This document shows, one piece after another, positions 20,780-32,061 of a stretch of 64,000 nt of DNA. Origin of the DNA: Chrysemys picta bellii. Lineage: Eukaryota > Chordata > Testudines > Emydidae. The number at the start of each line of letters is the position of its first letter. The stretch's first letter is position 1. The notes below the pieces were generated by a model. It saw nothing but the letters and a program-made list of their open reading frames with translations. It was not told the origin of the DNA and made no database searches. The position numbers and the translations under genes are program-made. The DNA lies in contig NC_088792.1 in NCBI RefSeq assembly GCF_011386835.1, positions 39,360,882-39,424,881 on the forward strand. The letters are read 5' to 3'.

Positions 20780-22770
20780 GAAATCTATACTGGTTCTTTA
20801 GATAACACTAAATCAGTTTTTGTTTGAACAATGAAAAATTTTCTCTATTAAAGTGTTCTTGTTGAAATATTAAAATTGAACTGTGAACAATGATGAAGAT
20901 AAAATCCAGGGTTTCATATGACTTGATTTGAGAAGCTGTGTACAAAAGAAATGATTTAAGAAGCAAAAGAAATGCTCGAAGAATTGCTAGTTCATGCAGT
21001 ATTTTTAAGTACATCAGATATTGGATGAAATCCTATAAAAATGTAAAGTACATTTGTTACCAAGTATACTACAGCATTACTAAACCAGGTGTTTGCCGCA
21101 GTGACATATGATATATATTTTTCAGCAGATCAGAGGAAAGAGATGTTTTTATCATCTTGTCACTGTTGTCATGACAACTATATATCCTAGTTAAATAGAA
21201 TGTCTGTAAGAATCCAACCTTCCCTTGCCTAATTATTACCAGCTATTACATTTTTCGTGCATTTTCTTCTGTGCCCTAGATCAACACTGGAGAACTGTTA
21301 AGTTGCTCGCTGGAATTACAACCACAAGCTTAATTACAGGCTTTTGTGGTCCAGAGAGCCCTTGGTACAAGGTTCTTTGCTACATTAAAGCCATTTCAAT
21401 ACAGGGTTATTACACCTTTATTTCTAACTCAATGCAACTGTATTACGAAATATTTTATTTATAATATTTAGTACATTAAAACAGATTTGTTACACAGGGC
21501 AGCTTTATGGAAAGAATGAGCTGTATGTAATCAGATTCTATCTTTTTTTAATATTTTGTATAATTTTGGAATGTACATTAAATATATTTTGTAGCTGGCC
21601 TTCCGCATCAGTGCTAAATTATTACAGTATTGTTGGGGTATGATTGTCTTAACCTATTGTTCCCTGGATGACTGGTTAAGTGGGAAGTCTAACCGTGAAG
21701 CTCTGTGTGTGCATTTTAATTCCTTCTTAAAAGAGGAAGCGTTTCCTGAATGCAAGGAATATGTGTAACTTCAGGGTTTCTTTAAAAAAAAAAAATCTTG
21801 TTGGCACAGTTCATTGTTTAGAAAAAAAAATTTCTAACTGAAAATCATTTATAGATCAGGCATATAGTAGTTTTAAGGACATTGTTAAATGACCCGATCT
21901 GTTTTCAAACTAGTACGATTTTATGTTTAGTTTTCGCTAAGGTTGAAAATACTTAGAAATGTATATTATGACATAACTTTACCATCCATAGGTGGTGACT
22001 TGCTTATCTTTTCTTCCTAAAAGGTATTATAGCCCTGATACATATTTTCATCATCAGAGTCTCAAATTACATTTTTACCATATTAAAGATCCTTGTGAAG
22101 TTTCTCTTATTACAGTCTCTACCTTTATCTTCTCTGTTTTAGGAAGTCTTCTGAAGACAAGTAAGCATGATATTGTCTGTATACCAAGAGGATAACTATG
22201 ATTTTAAATAATTGTTAATAATGATGGATTAACATAAGCAGTATACATCACTTCAACATATAGAATCATTTTCTCAAGTATCATTATAACTGGAAATGTT
22301 CCAAAGTAGTACTGCTTTCAAATATATGTACATGTGAGATTACAGCTGCCATCACAGGCTTCTTTCATGAAAGTTCATTTTCATTCGATACCATGGGCTG
22401 AATCTGACAAAAAAAATTGCTACAGGACTGTAATGAAGACATAGAAACTCTGAAAAAGTCCAATTAAAACCAAGCCGGCAAACTGAGTTTCTGCTAATTA
22501 GCTCCAGGAGTGAAGAGATCTGGGTAGTAGCTCAGGCACTTATTGAATCGGAGTGACAAAGCAGATTTGCATGTGTCAGTGTGTTATTATACTCTCTACT
22601 CCAGTTAATGTATGTCTTAAGTAAAATATTAGAATATTCAAACACAAAAAATACAGCCAGTCAAGAAAAACGTTCCCAACAAAGTCCAAGAGGAGGAAAC
22701 CATGTATGGCTTGAAATCATGTATGGCTTAAGCTTCTAGAAGAAAAGTTACAAAATGAGTGAGGGTTACA
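20780..22770. other. Intergenic DNA, no gene recognised
   Basis: AT-rich sequence without supported exons or defined mobile elements. Confidence 0.4.
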
Positions 22771-22775
22771 AGCTG

Positions 22776-23070
22776 TAAAAAGCGACAGAGTCCTGTGGCA
22801 CCTTATAGACTAACAGATGTATTAGAGCATAAACTTTTGTGGGTGAATACCCACTTCGTCAGACGCATGTGGTGGAAATTTCCAGAGGCAGGTATAAATA
22901 TACAGGCAAGAATCAGTCTAGAGATTGCCTCTGGAAATGTCCACCATGTGCATCTGACGAAGTGGGTATTCACCCACGAAAGCTTCTGCTCCAATACGTC
23001 TGTTAGTCTATAAGGTGCCACAGGACTCTTTGTCGCTTTTTACAGATCCAGACTAACATGGCTACCTCTC
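22776..23070. mobile_element. 295-bp fold-back element, PLE-related, family B
   Basis: GGTTACAAGCTG is duplicated at 22764-22775 and 23071-23082 (12 bp). The left arm (TAAAAAGCGACAGAGTCCTG ... CCACTTCGTCAGACGCATG) is mirrored by the right arm (CATCTGACGAAGTGGG ... GACTCTTTGTCGCTTTTTA). About 50 bp of spacer separates GGTGGAAATTTCCAGAGGCA from its partner. The right end has a further unpaired CAGATCCAGACTAACATGGC, so the ends are unequal, as in family A but on the other side. Confidence 0.85.
22954..22991 (+). ncRNA. Hammerhead-ribozyme-like core (family B), best preserved
   Basis: CTGACGA (22954-22960), perfect 6-bp stem II GTGGGT/ACCCAC (22962-22967 with 22972-22977, loop ATTC), GAAA (22978-22981), stem III AGC/GCT (22981-22983 with 22988-22990, loop TTCT) and C22991 as the possible cleavage nucleotide. 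All core positions of CUGANGA...GAAA...UH are present. Stem I is unclear because the upstream flank here is fold-back sequence. The inverse copy at about 22835-22863 has G to A in its GAAA block. Confidence 0.5.
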
Positions 23071-23089
23071 GGTTACAAGCTGGTGGATC

Positions 23090-23687
23090 TAATTATAACA
23101 GAAACAAAATTTACAGGTAAAGCGTTAATTTTCCCTTTGTGCTTCATGGAGTCCATCAGTTAGGCAATTGGGTTCTAAATAGCAATGGCGCAAGAAAACT
23201 CATGAGAGAAACATATCCAACATAGATGCCCTAGATCCCAGAGATTAATTCACAGAGAGTCCATCAGTTGAAGTTCCCATATCAAGTCCATAATTTTATA
23301 TGTATGATAGGGATTCCCAAACTGCAGTCAGGTACATCTTTTCTAAAATGACAGATTACTTTAAAGCCTATTTGAGTGTGCTCTGACTGAAAGGGGAAAG
23401 GGAAAGTCTTCTGCTTTATAAGATTAGCTGATAGGTTTTTATTTTCTATCTGTTTGTATTGGTTCCAATAATCCTTTCTTTTTAATGGGGTCTGCAAACA
23501 AATTAAGTGTTGTTAGCCCTGAAAGATACCAAGGTGAGATTCTCGAGTCCTCATTATACTGAATGTCATAGCTTTTCCTTAGAAGAAAGTGGATCTGAAC
23601 AAGATGCAGATTTTGTGAAGGAGAGGAGTTAGATGCAGTACCTGACCTTCCTTTTTTGCTTAGTTTGAATAGATTTAGAGGAGGAGG
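23090..23687. other. Intergenic DNA, no gene recognised
   Basis: No supported gene or defined repeat. Confidence 0.4.
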
Positions 23688-23695
23688 AGCTAGAG

Positions 23696-23885
23696 CAGGG
23701 GTAGTCAATATGCAGACCACGGGCCAAATGTGGACCGCCAGATGCTTTTGAACGGACCCCAATTTTTTTATTTATTTATTCTTATTTTATTGTTTTTATC
23801 TTTTTAATTATTTTCTTTGGAGTCTAGACCTTGATTAGACCTTGACCAAGAAATTTGGACCTTGACAAAAAATAGACTACCCCTG
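23696..23885. mobile_element. hAT MITE, 190 bp, perfect 8-bp TSD
   Basis: Starts CAGGGGTAGTCAATATGCAG and ends AAAAATAGACTACCCCTG. AGCTAGAG is duplicated at 23688-23695 and 23886-23893. The interior is a T-rich run of ATTTATTT repeats. Non-coding. Confidence 0.9.
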
Positions 23886-24328
23886 AGCTAGAGTCCCTAT
23901 TCAGTTCCTCTTTCTGCTTCTGATGTACAGGATGTGGCTGATTCATTTTCCATGAAAACCTCATTGAGCAGCCAAGTCAAATGAAAATTTAATTTTCTAG
24001 ACCCTTTTCGAGAAGCATGAAGCCTAGAGGGTTTTTAGCTTCTTGTGCAGATGGTGAGTTGCCATCCCCTCAAACAGGATGGAGCTCTATCAAAACCAGA
24101 GACCTTAGGAGAATGAAATCTCTGGATTTCACAGTTGGATCAGAGGAATTTGTTGAGACCACTGTGATATACAGTGTTCCATAACTTATGACATATTTTG
24201 CATCTTCTTCTGAAGTAGTTACTCCAAATGCCATTTTGCAAGAAAACTGGTTAAAACATTGCGAAATGTTTCAGCAATGCAGATTGGAGTGAAAGGGGGC
24301 AAAGTAGTGTCACACTCTGATACTAATA

Positions 24329-24496
24329 CACCCCAATATAACGCTGTCCTCGGGAGCCAAAAAATCTTACCGCGTTATAAGTGAAACCACGTTATATCGA
24401 ACTTGCTTTGATCCGCTGGAGCGCGCAGCCCCGCCACTCCCAGAGCGCTGCTTTACCACGTTATATCTGAATTCGTGTTATATTGGGGTAGAGGTG
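24329..24496. mobile_element. Tc1/mariner-like MITE, 168 bp
   Basis: The left end CACCCCAATATAACGC and the reverse complement of the right end, CACCTCTACCCCAATATAAC, are inverted repeats, the left lacking about 6 bases. TA stands on both sides (24327-24328 and 24497-24498). The interior holds CGTTATATCGAAC-type subterminal repeats and CpG-containing GC-rich sequence. Confidence 0.75.
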
Positions 24497-24865
24497 TAGT
24501 TGAAGTTGTTGATTGCTCCATTTGCCTGTTTTTTATTCTCCTTTAGCATGTGTATTATGGTAGTGCCTAACGGTCCTAACTAACATCAGGGCTCCTTTGG
24601 GCTAGACACTGTTTTAATGAATATGCACATAGCCACCCACCTATCTGAACTGGTGATATCTAGTTCATTGGAAATTCATTTATTTGCTTTCCCATGACAC
24701 AGACACCAGACAGTTTTAAAATTTGAATCTAATGTGCTTTTAAAAATAAAATTCTGACTTCCATTGATTTAACAAAGTCTTTGTTAAAGAACGTTCACAA
24801 AACAGTATAAAAATTATATTGGCTCTAGAGCACAAGACATTTTTGATGAATGGAATGTTAATGAT

Positions 24866-25074
24866 TTTACAGTGTTGTTGTAGCTGTATTGGTCCCAGGA
24901 TTTTAGAGAGAGAAGGTGGGTAAGATAGTATCTATATTGGACAAACTTCTCTTGGTGAAAGAGACAAACTTTCAAGCTACACAGAACTCTTCTTCAGACC
25001 TGGAAGTTCAAAAGCTTGTATTTTTCACCAAGATAAGTTGGTCCAATAAAAGACATTACCATACCCACCTTGTC
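24866..25074. mobile_element. 209-bp fold-back element, family C
   Basis: ATGTTAATGAT is duplicated at 24855-24865 and 25075-25085 (11 bp). Contains GTGTTGTTGTAGCTGTATTGG, AAGGTGGGTAAGATAGTATC and the mirrored AAGTTGGTCCAATAAAAGAC. The hammerhead core is partly lost: the inverse TCTTCAG is kept but the sense arm is truncated. Confidence 0.85.
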
Positions 25075-25089
25075 ATGTTAATGATGTGA

Positions 25090-28000
25090 CAGATACAAGG
25101 TTATAGTTACACTTTATCTAAAAAGGACCATCTACTGGATTTCTTTTGTTAATGTTAATTTGTATTTCATATTCATGAGAGGCTTAAACAAACTGGCAGT
25201 CCTAGAACACCTGCTTTCTTCCTGTAATTAGGGTGCTGATAGCCAAGCCATGAACTTTCTTGCCTAGCGTTGCCAGTAATCCCCAGTCTGATAGATGGGT
25301 CTTTCTAGAAGTGAGAAGTAATTGAATCTCAATGCTTACCAAGTTCTTGTGTACTGTCTGAAAAGAGACCACCAGCTGTGTTGAATTAATTGTACTTATT
25401 TCCGTGATGTGTACTTCTCTTCAGTGAGAACGGAACTGAAAATGCCACACTCATTTCAGGGGAAAACCGTGGGTTGATTTTGAACTAGATCCCCGATGAA
25501 AGTGAGAGAATATGAATTACTCTGTTAAAGCTATCTGACTCTTCTTTTATTGAATTTTAAATGGAGCATTGCAAATAGTGCAGTATTCATAACCTAAAGT
25601 GTTGTTTCTGTGCTGATCAACTTTCCCTACACAACTCAGTGAAAATATTTTGTCCCTTAACCTCCAACACCCCTGCTAGTTAAGTCCGGGTCTCTCCTGT
25701 GCAAAGTCCTAGTATATGAAGTTGAAGAGAGTTATAGCATTTCTGGTGCCTTCTCCTGGGCAAGCCCAACGGCTGCTGTTTTGTGAAGTAGTGTCACAAT
25801 GTGCTCATTTCTTTAACCCAAAGATATTTGGGGTTGTCGCCAAAAGTGGCGTTAGGGAATCTCATGAGCAAGCCTGCCAAATTGATATCACATGCTTAAT
25901 GACAGGGCGGAGAGACTAACTGTGATAAAATACTTAGTGTATTATGGACAAGAATGAGACCACCAAACTCATTTTTATTTGCAAATTATTTTGAGTCCAA
26001 GTCTTCAGATGTGTAGGACTTATGATTTACCTGTGATCTACTCCCCAAATGAGCATCTTTTCATAAAAGATGTCTGGTAGTGGAGCAGTGAGGTGGCAAG
26101 GTGCCAGACACCCAAAACAAATTATTTGACAGAAAATATTGGGTAGACAAATAGGCAAATAATGGCTCTAAATGTTTGAGATTGACAAATCCATTTTAGT
26201 GGTATATAAACCATATAATTCACTTGCTAAAATAGTAAAACATATTATTTGTGTACAATTTATAAGCTATAAGGTAAAGACCTGAAACAGGTGCAAGTTA
26301 TTTGCTGCAAATACTGTAACTCTATAGTAAATCTAGCAGAGACACAATTATTTTAATTTTGCTGTATATGCTTCAGCAAAATAACAAGAATTCTTAAGAC
26401 TAAATTTAATCAAGTAGGGAATTAGGATAGCTCTAAGTTGGGGTTTGGAGCAGTGCAACTTCTCCTCATAACATTTGAATGGGTTAGTATTGTTTACTGC
26501 CCCAACGAATATATTTTCCTTTTTTTATGTGCACACAACTCCCATTGATATTATTGAGAGTTATGCACACATACAGCGAGAAGAATAGAACCTGATTTTG
26601 CAATGGCATGATACATGTATGAAAAGCATTGTGGTACACACCACTTAGTAGGTCCGTAAGAGTAAATGCCAGGGTTTTTTTGCTTGTTTGTTTTTTAAAT
26701 CCCTGTGCAATTGGGTTGTGCTAAATTGATGGTGATTTTATGCCAGAAAGTCTTTCTGGATTGCAGTATTTATAGTGGAAAGTGTTACCTTACCTGGGCA
26801 CGTTTTTGTGGTTAAACTGTGGGAAAACAACCTTTATGATCATTTGTGATATAATAAATAGTGTCAGGGTTTAATTCAGGCTTTATTTCACGTCCGTATC
26901 TCTAGTTTGGCTGTTTTTTACTAAAACAAGTAAAACTAGCAAAAATAAGAGCTACATAAATGACAGCTGCCACATCACACATACTAATCCTAGCTTATTA
27001 GAATACCTTACAGAAGTAACTTTAGCTGTTATTGACCACCACCCTGCAGGAAATTAACAAACCCCTCCACATTTTAAACTATGCAGTCTTCATTTTCCTT
27101 AACAAAACTCTCTCTGAGCTGTATCTGAATGAGCTTAATTGCCAAAGAGTTGCTTCTCTGTCACTTTGTTGGTTGACACATTATGCAGCAGAGCCCTGTG
27201 TTTTTAGTGGGCGGCCTGCATGTGATAGTGTCTGCCTGCTGCCATCTGTCCCCTGGAGACTGTCACACTGAATAGATTATAGCTGTGGTAATGTGTTGTG
27301 GCATGATTTTCCCTCCACTCCCTTAGAAAATGTAATTTTGGCATCTATTTCCTCAATATGACTAGCCATGAGACCCTTCCTCCATTCTCTAGATGTGTGG
27401 CTGATGGAAGTCTGCTGAAAGGCCTAGCACATTTGAATGAGCTAGGTAGGGGCTAGGCCCTATAAAAACTATGGTTGATCCTGTACCTTCAGAAATAAAA
27501 ACAAATACGTGTAAGTAAATCAACTTGTGGTTATGCTAAAGAAAAGGTGATCTTGTTATGGAGAAACCATTGCAGGAAAACCACAATTAATATGTAATTA
27601 CTGTTGCATCAGAACTCTGAATAACCACCATTTGTAATGATAACCTTTTAAATAACCTAAACATCCAAGCAGTTCAGAATTTCAAATTTTTGACCATTTG
27701 ACTTCCATTGGAAAAATAGCAGCTCTTCCTAGGAGAAAGCCCATGCTGGATTTTTGCAAAATTTAGCATTTTTTTTTGGTAATTATTAATATCTTCCCCC
27801 TCTGTCTTTTAATTATTTTTGACATCTTTTCTTGCCACATGTATTGAATATGGGGGGAACAATGAAATATTAAAAACCCTGAAAATTAAAATATTTATTT
27901 TACAATGCAGAGATTTCCATTCTTCAGCATTTCACTTTGGTATTAGCACAAAAAGTCTGTGACTCATTGCTGTGCTGCATTTCTGTTGTCTTTACCAAGT

Positions 28001-28570
28001 GCTCTGTATACCAGGAAAGTGAATTGCCATGTCATGTAGCAACTGCTGTAGTTGCTCAGAAAGACATTTATCATGTCTAACTTTTGCAGAAGTGGCCAGT
28101 TGTTGTGAGACCCAATTTCAGAGATTTTGGGGCCTAATTTCGAGAGTGCTGAGTACCTACAGCTCCAAAAGAAGTCAGTGGGAGGTGTGAATGCAACACC
28201 TCTGGAAATCAGGCCTTATGGGTCTCAATTTGGGCACCTACAATCACTGTCACTCTTAAAATTTAGGAGCTTATCTATTAAAACAGCAGGATAAGTCACT
28301 TGAAACCCTTGTGTATTATTAATATGTAAATGCCTTCTGTCTCTGGGTTATAGTAGGTTGGGGGCTGTCTGTTTTTCTAAAGATTAAAAAAATCCAAACA
28401 TCCTTAATTAATACTTTTTTACTCAGTCACAAATGTTCTGTCTGTTTTTATATCTTTTTCTAATGAAGTACTTTTGTTCCAGACAGCAAATGGGAAGCAT
28501 ATGTTAGCTACAATTACTTTTTAGTATTTTGGGAATTTTACATTAAAAACTTCAAATTCCTTATGTTTTC
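25090..28570. other. Intergenic DNA, no gene recognised
   Basis: AT-rich sequence. About 28125-28215 has a short inverted motif (GAGAGTGCTGAGTACCTACAG ... ACACCTCTGGAAATCAGGCC) that recurs in diverged form at 49050-49135, a short dispersed repeat. No exon supported. Confidence 0.4.
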
Positions 28571-28580
28571 TGTGTAGATC

Positions 28581-29110
28581 GGGGTGGGCAAACTAGTTGG
28601 CCTGAGGGCCGCATTGGGTTTCAGAAATTATATGGAGGGCTGGTTCCCTGTCCCCTGACGGCCCCCAGAACCCCCACCCCTGACTGCCCCCTGGTGCCCC
28701 ATCCAAACCCTCCTCTCCTTACTGACTGCCCCCCCCGGAACCCCTGCTTCATCCAACCACCCCTTCTCCCTGACTGCCACCGGAACCCCTGCCCCCATTC
28801 AACCCCCCTGTTCCCTGCCCTCTGACCACCCCCACCCCTATCCACACCCCCGGCCCCTGAACTCCCCTGCCCTCTATCCAACCCCCCCCACTCCCTGCCC
28901 CCTTACCGTGCTGCCTGGAGCACCGGTGGCTGGTGGAGCTGCTGCCACGCTGCCCGGCTGGAGCCAGCCATACACCATACAGCACAGAGCACCGGATCAG
29001 GCCGGACTCTACAGCTGCGCTACCCCAGGAGCTCGCAGCCTGCCGCCCAAATCAAGGACATCGGGGGAGGGGCTGAGGGCTAGCCTCCCAGGTCAGGAGC
29101 TCAGAGGATG
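28581..29110. mobile_element. hAT-type MITE-like, GC-rich, right end uncertain
   Basis: Begins CGGGGTGGGCAAACTAGTTGG, a diverged CAGGGGTNNGCAAAC terminus, followed by CCTGAGGGCCGCATTGGG. The interior is a C-rich degenerate tandem (CCCCTGACTGCC / ACCCCTGCC units) and then CpG-bearing sequence at 28900-29050. I could not place a matching right terminus, so the end is approximate. Confidence 0.55.
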
Positions 29111-29302
29111 GGCAAGTGTAGATACAGGCTCCAATAACACATGGGAATCTACTAACCTGGACCCCTGAGATTTTGTAGTTGATCACTTTGGGGGATGCAG
29201 TCCAAAGTTGTGTTGTGATGTGCTAGAATTAGGAAAAGAACATCATATTTGAATGATTGTAAAACCAGTTAGCTTTCTTACTTTGAATAAGAACCTTACA
29301 AT

Positions 29303-30934
29303 TAAGGTTGTCAAGTGAAGTAAAAAAATAATTTAATTAATTTAATCACCTGTTTATAAAAATTAATTGCGATTAATCACTGTTAAACAATAATAGAATA
29401 CCATTATTTAAATATTTTTGGATGTTTTCTACATTTTCAAATATATTGATTTCAATTACAACACAGAATACAAAGTGTACAGTGCTCACTTTATATTTAT
29501 TTTTGATTACAAGTATTTGCAGTGTAAAAAAACAAAAGAAATAGTATTTTTCAATTCACCTACTACAAATACTGTCGTGCAATCTCTTTATCATGAAAGT
29601 TAAACTTACAAATGTAGAGTTCTGTACAAAAAAACCTGCATTCAAAAATAAAACAATCTAAAATTTTAGAGCCTACACGTCCACTCAGTCCTACTTCTTG
29701 TTCAGCCAATCGCAATAGATAATGCTGCCTGCTTCTTGTTTACAATGTCACCTGAAAGTGAGAATGGGTGTTCTCATGGCACTGTTGTTGCCAGTGTCAC
29801 AAGATATTTACATGCCAGATGCGCTAAAGATTCATATGTCCCTTCATGCTTCAACCACCATTCCAGGGGACATGCGTCCATACTGATGGCAGGTTCTGCT
29901 TGATAACAATCCAAAGCAGTGTGGACCAACGCATGTTCATTTTCATCATCTGAGTCAGATGCCACCAGCAGAAGGCTGATTTTCTTTTTTGGTGTAGTTT
30001 CCGCATTGGAGTGGTGCTCTTTTAAGATTTCTGAAAGCATGCTCCACACCTCATCCCTCTCAGATTTTGGAAGGTACTTCAAATTCTTAAATCTTGGGTT
30101 GAGTGTTGTAGCTATCTTTAGAAATCTCACATTCACACTTCTTTGGGTTTTTCAGATTTGCAGTGAAAGCGCTCTTAAAATGAACAACGTGCTGGGTCAT
30201 CGTCCGAGACTGCTATAAGATGAAATATATGGCAGAATGAGGGTAAAACAGAGAAGGGGACATACAATTCTCCCCCAAGGAGTTCAGTCACAAATTTAAT
30301 TAATGCATCTTTTTTTTTTTTTAACGAGTGCCATCAGCACGGAAGCATATCCTCTGGAATGGTGGCTGAAGCATGAAGGGGCATACAAATGATTAGCATA
30401 TCTGGCATGTAAATACCTTGCAGTGCTGGCTACAAAAGTGCCATGCAAGTGCCTGTTCTCACTTTCTGGTGACATTATAAATAAGAAGAGGGCAGCAGCA
30501 TCTCCTGTAAATGTAAATAAACTTGTCTTAGCAATTGGCTGAACAAGAAGTAGGACTGGGTGGACTTGTAGGCTCTGAAGTTTTACTTTTTGTTTTTGAG
30601 TGCAGTTATGTAACAAAAAAAATCTATTTGTAAATTGCACTTTCACAAGAAAGAGATTGCACTACAGTACTTGTATGAGGTCAATTGAAAAATACTATTT
30701 CTTTTGTTTATGAATTTTACAGTGCAAATATTTGTAATAAAAAATAATATACACTTTGATTTCAATTACAACACAGAATAGAATATATATGAAAATGTAG
30801 AAAAACACCCAAAATATTTAATAAATTTCAATTTGTATTCTATTGTTCAGCAGTGAGATTAAAACTGCAATAAATCACAATTAATTTTTTTTTAGTTTAT
30901 CGCGTGAGTTAACTGCAATTAATCAACAGCCCTA
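29303..30934. mobile_element. hAT transposon with two inverted 3' arms, 1632 bp
   Basis: CTTACAAT (29295-29302) and CTTGCAAT (30935-30942) flank it, an 8-bp target duplication with one change. The termini TAAGGTTGTCAAG... and ...CAACAGCCCTA are imperfect inverted repeats, with ATTAATTGCGATTAATC-type subterminal motifs. Left 29303-29900 and right about 30340-30934 are inverted copies of each other for about 600 bp, both holding the transposase 3' end. It is a fold-back derivative of an Ac-like hAT element lacking the 5' half. Confidence 0.85.
29774..30136 (-). pseudogene. hAT transposase C-terminal fragment
   Basis: The 120-aa frame reads RFLKIATTLNPRFKNLKYLP, a charged stretch DSDDENEHAL, then CPLEWWLKHEGTYESLAHLA and KYLVTLATTVP. 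The WW...YP.LA.LA..YL...ATS.P order is the hAT C-terminal dimerisation block. The segment after VP that normally carries SER..FS is lost at a stop. A mirrored, more damaged copy lies on the right arm (about 30296-30480). The rest of the enzyme (BED finger, RNase H core) is absent. Confidence 0.85.
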
Positions 30935-30949
30935 CTTGCAATACATTCT

Positions 30950-31840
30950 TACAGAACAACAGGTGAAATTATTTCCACTAGCAATAAGGCAGCTTCCTTT
31001 CCAACAGAGCTGAGCTCAGTGAATTTATACAGAAAAGGTTGGTTCTGAGACTACAAATCTTGACAGTCTTTAATTGTGAATGGTTATACAGACCTTTAAG
31101 GAACATGTATTATCTGTATGATCAGGGTATGTTATCTTCTGTAGAGTGTTGGTATGTGTATGTATGTATGTATATTACTGTAGCTGACATAATGCATGAA
31201 GCATTTTAAGAATGTATAATGTTTAATATGAAAGGAACATTTTCAGGAAAATGTACTAAAAGTAACATGTATTACATTGTGCAATTGCATTTCATAAAGC
31301 AAATGTGAATTGTCCAGACTCTCTGTAGTAGAAAATGTGTGCATCTTTTCTGTATGAACTGTATTTGGACTGAGTGAAGAAGTTTTGTGACAGCTGGTTG
31401 GGAGTCTGTGATATCTTAAATGTTAGAACTAGATAGTTTTTCCATAATCTTAGGCTTCATGGCACCCGTTTTAGCCAGTTAATTTCATTAAATCATTTAT
31501 CTTACATAGTTACTGAATCACAGTGCTTTAATTAAATGTCTTAGACATTTAGGAATAGTTTATTTGAATAGGTCATTTAATTATACTTTATCTGTAAGAA
31601 AGTATTAGCTGAGTTAGCAAGGCCATCTGTAATGCCTTTTAGTTCACTCATACTGAATTGTTCAGATAAAGACTTTCAAGTGTTGTCTAAATAAGGAAGA
31701 AGTCTTGGTAAGGTTAAGCTTAGTGAAGGACACAAGAGAAGCATACAGCCTAGACAAGTGGTAGAACATAAACCGTTTGCTGCAGCAGTGGACTTTTTCA
31801 ATTTTTACCCCACTGTTTTTGAAAAATATTAAAAATAAGA
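30950..31840 (+). promoter_or_regulatory. NEBL: Presumed NEBL promoter / 5' UTR region
   Basis: Upstream of the NEBL start codon there is no further coding exon I can support. The transcription start is not visible. TTAAAAATAA at 31829-31838 fits the MEF2 consensus YTAWWWWTAR, but the DNA is AT-rich, so a chance match is likely. The hAT element ends at 30934, leaving about 900 bp of unique sequence for the muscle promoter. Confidence 0.4.
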
Positions 31841-31924
31841 ATGCCTGTCCTTCAGGATTTCAGGGAGGATGAAAGTGAGGAGGAGGAAGAAGAAAGGGTG
31901 GGTGGCAGCGATAACTTTGAAAAG
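31841..31924 (+). CDS. NEBL: Nebulette (NEBL) coding exon 1
   Basis: ATG at 31841 opens 28 codons: MPVLQDFREDESEEEEEERV, then GGSDNFEK, followed by donor AAG|GTGCTT. Nebulette is the cardiac member of the nebulin family: it binds actin at the Z-disc through about 35-residue repeats and ends in an SH3 domain. Its N-terminus is an acidic glutamate-rich leader, as here. The ATG is preceded by ATAAGA, with a purine at -3. The exon ends in phase 0 and joins exon 2 across a 65-bp intron. The donor's GTGCTT is weak, but the homologous peptide resumes exactly at exon 2. Not long enough to be an open frame of 60 codons, so it is easily missed. Confidence 0.88.
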
Positions 31925-31989
31925 GTGCTTACTTCTTTTTTCACTGTTTTAGTTTAGTGATATTGAAATGCTTTCCCTTTCTTTTATAG

Positions 31990-32061
31990 GTGTTCCTTAA
32001 GCCAGTTATTGAGGACAGAAACATGGAACTGGCCAGAAGATGCACTGAAATTATAAGTGAT
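31990..32061 (+). CDS. NEBL: Nebulette (NEBL) coding exon 2
   Basis: Acceptor CCCTTTCTTTTATAG and donor GAT|GTAAGT enclose 72 bp: VFLKPVIEDRNMELARRCTE, then IISD. The KPVIED...MELAR..TE.ISD string is the first nebulette segment before the repeats. The terminal SD begins the SDxxYK actin-binding signature completed by exon 3 (IHYK). Phase 0 at both ends. The next intron is 12.7 kb and holds most of the CR1 and DIRS insertions of this gene. Confidence 0.95.

Noticed and set aside
28621..28985. Glycine-rich minus-strand frames of 78-86 codons
   Set aside because: They come from the C-rich degenerate tandem inside a hAT-like MITE; composition alone keeps several frames open.
31829..31838. MEF2 consensus just before the NEBL start codon
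   Set aside because: Attractive for a muscle gene, but the region is AT-rich and one match next to the ATG is weak evidence; kept only as a remark.
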